A stretch of 64,000 bases of DNA. It comes from Elephas maximus indicus (taxonomy: Eukaryota > Chordata > Mammalia > Proboscidea > Elephantidae). The translations under genes and the position numbers were made by a program. Below the pieces are notes generated by a model that saw only the letters and a program-made list of their open reading frames with translations, was not told where the DNA came from and did no database searches. Positions 54,101-60,100 of this stretch are shown here, piece by piece. Location of the stretch: positions 142,916,823 to 142,980,822 of the forward strand of contig NC_064822.1 in the NCBI RefSeq assembly GCF_024166365.1, given 5' to 3'. Each line of letters starts with the position of its first letter. Position 1 is the stretch's first letter.

Positions 54101-57100
54101 AAGCAATGGGAGTATGCTCAAACTTACTCTGGTTTTACAGAGGAGGGAACGATAACTCCATGGCATAGATGGAGAAGGTTCTCTGATGCTCGTAATGTCT
54201 GAAAAAATATCAGGAGTTTGCGTATCAAACTGCGAGGGAGTGTGGAGTGTAGAGAAATGAGTACTCAGAGAGAAGGAACGGCTTATGCAAAATAATGGAG
54301 GTAAAAATGAACGTGACATATTTGTGGAACCTGGTTATTCATATTGCCACATTTTGTTGTCTTTTTATACATGAAGAGAATAGAATCCTGTTCTGAAAAA
54401 TTTAAAGCATTGTTTCCTAATCCCAGTGAAGCTGTGAAGCCTATCAACACTTTAAATTCTTCAAAAGAGAGCACAATTTCAGCAATAACTCATGAGAATT
54501 ACTCTTCAAGTAATCTCTAAGGTTGTGAATTTTACAAATGACAGATTCTAAAGACATTCATCATGTGGTGTTCCACATTGTACTGGTTTCCTACTGCTGC
54601 TGTAACAAATTACCACAAACTTAGTGACTTAAACAACACAAATTTGTTATCTCACAGTTGTATAGGTCGTTAGTCCAACTTGGGTCTCATCAGGCTAAAG
54701 TCAACGTGTTGGCAGGGCTGTGTTCCTTCCTTTCTGGAAGCCCTAGGGGAGACTTCCTTTCCTTGGCTGATCCGATTGTTGGCACAATTCAGTTCCTTTT
54801 GGTTGTATGGTTGAAGTCCACATTTCTTTGCTGGCTGTTGACTGAAGACCATTCCCAGTTTCTAGAAATTGCCATATCCCTTGCTTGTGGTCCTCTTCCT
54901 CCATCTTGAAAGCCAGAAAAATAAACCTTGTCCCACTCATGTTTCAAAATGCCCTCTTTTCTCTTTTTCTATTATATTTTTCTGACTCCTTCCAATTATT
55001 TTTATTTTTTTGATTAGCAAACTTTACCTCTGCTACTTTTAAGGGCATATTATATTTGATTAGGCCCATCTGGATTATGCAGGCTCATTTCCCTATTTTA
55101 AGACTCATAACCTTAATTTCATCTGCAAATTCACTTTTGCCATGTAATATAGCATATTCACAGAGTCCAGGGTTTAGGGTGTAGACAGCTTTGAAGGGCA
55201 GTTATTTTACCTGCTACCCACACTATTTTTATTCTAAGTGTGATGTGTATGTGGTAATGTCAAAAACAAACAAACAAAAAAAACCCAGTGAATTTAGAGT
55301 TCATAGAACAGCATTAATCCTGGATATAGCACTTATTAGCTGAGTACTACTGGGCAAGTGAGCTAATGTCTTTGGATATAAAGTTTCTGAGAAATTTGGA
55401 TTAAATGGTCTCTGAGATTCTTTTTAGGTCCTAAACACTCTATTACATTTTGTACATTTTTATGCTATTTATGTAAGGTCCCTGGGTGTCACAGTTTGCA
55501 ATTGACTACTAATTGAAAGGTTGGCAGTTCAAACCTACTCAGCAGTGGCATGGAAGAAGGGCCTGGTTATCTGCTTCCATAAAGATTGCGGCCAAGAAAA
55601 TCCCATGGGGCTCAGTCATACTCTGTAATACACGAGGTTGCCATGAGTCAGAATTGACTTGATGGCAATAGGTTTGTTTTATGTTTTTTTTTCTTTTGTG
55701 TATTATTTATATAGCAATACTGTAGATCTTTGCCATTTCTAAAAAAGCACATGTTAAGTAATGTATTAAATGTATTAAATGTCTTTCTTCAGGTGGTCAA
55801 GTAAGGTACACAATAAAACACATTAAAATTGGGCTCAGTATAGAAGTCTTAGTCTGAGGCAGGGTTTATGAACCACAGCACTATTGACCTTTTGGGCTGG
55901 GTGATACCGTGCTGACCTGTGCATTGTAGGATGTTTAGCAGCACCCCTGGCCTCTCTCCACTAGACGCCAGTAGCATCCTCCTGGTGACACTTTTGATTG
56001 TGACAATTAAAATTTTTTCCAGAAATTGCCAAATGTCCTCTAGCTGGCAAAATCACCACTGCTGTACGGTATGTGCATAGGTACAAAGCGTTGGTCTCTG
56101 TGGATGGGTACCTGCCATACTTTTCCTGGATAGACAGATGCCAGCGGAATACACTGGGAGATGCTCTGGAGCTGCCCTGTCCCATATGCAGCAACTAGCA
56201 GCAGGCTGCTGTTGGGCCTTAAAATGTGACTAGTGCAAACTGAGATAGGCTATAAGTAAAATACACGCTGGATTTCAAAGAATTAGCATGAAAAAGAATG
56301 TTAACTATATCATTAATAATTTTTATATTGATTACATGTTGAAATGATCATTTTTCATATATTGAGTTAAATAAAATATTATATTAAGATAAATCTTCTC
56401 TATTTTAATTTGGCTACTAGAAAATTTAAAATAACATCTGTAGCTCACAGTTTTATTGGACAGGGATGCTTTAGAGGCTCCTTTAAGACACATTAGCAAA
56501 TTTAAGGCTCAGAAATCTTGGAATAAACTTGCTTAACTTAAAAAAAAAAAACTTATTTGGCAAATTGGTTTGATCACAAACTTCTATGAAACTCTCAACC
56601 TATGGGGTTCTGAGGATTAACTTTTGGAAAATTCAGGTCTATAGCAAGTGTCAAGTTAAAACTAGGCTTCTTTTGCTTGTGCTATTTAAGGTAAATATGA
56701 TGTGACAGTTTTTTTCTTAAAACTACAAACATATCCCCTTCACAATCTGATTTTTATTGGTGAGTAAAAATTAGGTGGAGAGCACTCTTTTTGTTTTATA
56801 TTTGCCTACTTTATGAGATTAAATTCGATGGAGTACAAATTACGTATTAGTTACGGACTCTGCTTACAAGCCGTTGAATCTTACAGGAAACTGTGTTGCT
56901 CAATAATGACTTAAGCATTGCTCCATCTTTACCACTTTCTTCTGAGAGCAGGCCTCCCTCTCCTCTGCCCTGACTACCACGATATGGTACTAACTGCCAT
57001 GCCTGCTGCCATTATTGCCTCCCACCAATATATTTACCGTGATTCAGAATGATCTTTTAAAATAAAAAATAAAACAAACCTGTTGCTATCAAGCTGATTT

Positions 57101-60100
57101 TGACTCCCAGTGACCCTATAGGACAGAGTAGAACTGCAGTGCTTGGTGGATTCGAGCAGCCAACCTTTTGGTTAGCAGCCGTAGCTCTTAACCACTACAC
57201 CACCAGGGTTCCATTTAAAAAATACAAGTTAGATTATTTTTTTGCCTAATATTCTTCAGTGGCTTCCTATTGCATTTAGGATAGTAACATCTAAAATCTT
57301 TTTATGGCCCTTCTCTCTCTTTCTCATTCTATCCTAGAACCTCAGTCTGGTTTTCCTCAGTTCCTCCAAATTCTTTCCATTTCCAGGCTTCCATCCACTC
57401 TGCTTTAAAGGTCTTTGCCAAACTCTCCGTGAGCTTCTTTCTGCTCATCCCTTCATGCCTTGTTTTAAGTGTCATTTTCTCAGAAAGGTCTTCCCACTTG
57501 ATCAGATTGGCAACTTTCCAGACAAATATATTCTTCCTCCCCTTGGTAAGACACACTTCTTCCCTAGCCAGGAGTCCTGCAGTGTGTAATTTTAAACCCC
57601 AGTCTAGGAAAACACATCCCATATTCACCACCATCCTGATAACCAGCCCTTCACCTCTTACATCTTCGTTCATTTTTCAGTCTCAATCCAGGTCTTTTTT
57701 AGTTTCTTGCCTAAGACTTCATACGCAACCCCACCCAGTGCCGTTGAGTCGATTCCGACTCATAGCGACCCTATAGGACAATCATAGATAATAGTTAATT
57801 CCCTAGACCCCTCAAAAATAATATTAGCTCTCACATAAGCCAGTAAGTATGAGTACTAATTGACTGAACTCGTCAATCATAGTAGGCTTTTGTCTATTTT
57901 AATGTGGGCTGGTGCGGAGATTCAAGCTATTTTCTCTGAAGCTTGAGAATACAGAGGACACAGATCTATGTACAGAATAATTTAAGAGAAGCACCCAAAG
58001 CCTATGTGCCGCAAAATAATTTTACCCATCACTGAGTGTGTATTTCTCTGATCTTTCACCTTGGATTTATAATACTTGTAAAGAGTTATTAGAAAACTTC
58101 AGTACTTACTACATGGACAATTGGGCAATGATGCCAAGAGAATATTTCTATCTTTGAGGATACTGGGGTAGAAACAAATCAGTTGAAATCAGTTTAGGGT
58201 GCTGGGTAGAAGATTATATTATAAACATTACAGGAACCCTCAAAGGAGATAAAACACACACACACACGCACACACACACACACTTTAAAATTACTCTCCC
58301 CGACGAATACCAAGAATTTGACCTGTTATTTAAGATTTATTTTTTATGCAATATACCCTATCAGTTTTGTTAGGAAATGTATTTTTTTTTAATATGTCCA
58401 TTTTCAGATGATCCCTGTTAATGGGGTTTTAAAATGATAAATGGGGTTTAATGATTAATTCCAGACTCCTTTCTTTTGGAAATAGGCCTGTGTCAGGTAT
58501 GTTTTTCACATGCTTTTGGTTCCACAATATCTCTTCCTCCCCCTATACTGTTTGTCTGGAATCTGAGCTAAAGATAAGGCAGAGTGAAAACCTGAGTCAT
58601 TCACAACTGATCATAAGAACTTTATGTGGAAGACTCCCTTCAAGGAGGTACAGACCGCATTAAAAAAACCAAAACAAAACATTGAAAACAGTGGAAGCAA
58701 AGGTTGAAAAATTTGGTCGAAATGGCTAGGACAATTGGTAATTAGCGTTTAAAAACTGTCACATTTCATTTTTAATATGAAAACTTATCTTTTCTAGTAA
58801 ATGAATGCCTAACTGAATATTCATCAGGAATGCTCACTGTTTAAAAAATTTAACAGATTTTGGCTATTCTGTACTTTTTTCTAATTACCTTCTTTTGTTT
58901 GGTAAATATCTAGGTAATCAGGTAAATAATTTGTATTTAAAGATGATTCAGTTCTTCAACTAGAGCATAGGCTTTCAAAAGCAATTTGGTCAACCAACAG
59001 ATTTTAGCAGATGAGGAATATCCTAGAAACAGGTACATAAAATGTATGTTATTTCTGGTAATCATACTAAGTACAAAGCTAAGTATTGGTAAAGATGTGC
59101 ATACCTAACACCTAGGTATGGTTACAGATAATTTATAAGACTGAATGCTTTCTAACAATGCAGTTCTTTTGAAACTTGATCCTTAGAGTATGGATTTTCA
59201 TTTTTTCTTTGAAATGTTAGATGAATAATTCTATTTAAAAACTCTATTTTCATGTATTAGAACCGGAAAAACCTGGGAGGCTGAAAGCCTTCAATATTTC
59301 TGCACATTCCTTTTCTCTGCACTGGAGCCTGCACTCTGGCCATGTGGAAAGGTATCATGTGGATCTTGTTCCTGACAGTGGCTTTGTTACTGTCAGAGAT
59401 CTTGGAGGTGGAGAGTATCAGGTATAGCTTTCATTATAGAACTTGCCAAGCCAACTTGTATTTGTACTGGGTCCTAATAGGAAAGTTCTCTATGAAACCC
59501 ATCCACCCTGAAAAGCTATTCCTTTATTGGTGTTTTAAAGCATAAGATGAAGACAAAAACATTGATGACGAATTGATGAGTGTAAGTTTCAGCATCAGTG
59601 GACTGTTACCTTAGCAACGGCTATGCCTTTTTTTTTTTCACATCTACTCTGAACCTAGAGCCAGTCATCCAAGTGTTCATGAATAGTTTAACAAAGAAAG
59701 GGCAGAGCTATTGAGTAATCCGGACTCATTAATTGTGTACTTGCCAGGAGGATCTGTCTTTAAATCATTAATGCAGGCAACATTTCTCTCTAGAGCCATC
59801 AATGTGATTCTACTGCCTGAAAAATGTAATAATGATGGATTTTCTTATTATTTTTCTTTTACTTTTTATTGGAACTTCAGAGACACAGGTATTTCATTTA
59901 CACTCTTGAAAGTAAGGGCTAAGCAATGGGCTATACATTTCTTAAGACTGTTAAATAGTTGTTTCTTATGGAAATGAGCTAGATTAGATAGAAATACTGA
60001 TTTAATCTTCAGTAAACCGTGTTTTATAATTATATTGCATATTATTTGTTAAATCAACTCAGTGGCAACAGGTTTGGTTTTTTTTTGTTAAATAGTTATG

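Noticed and set aside
57329..57776. Opposing ~115-codon open frames
   Set aside because: They lie in L2-derived sequence and have no recognisable protein content.
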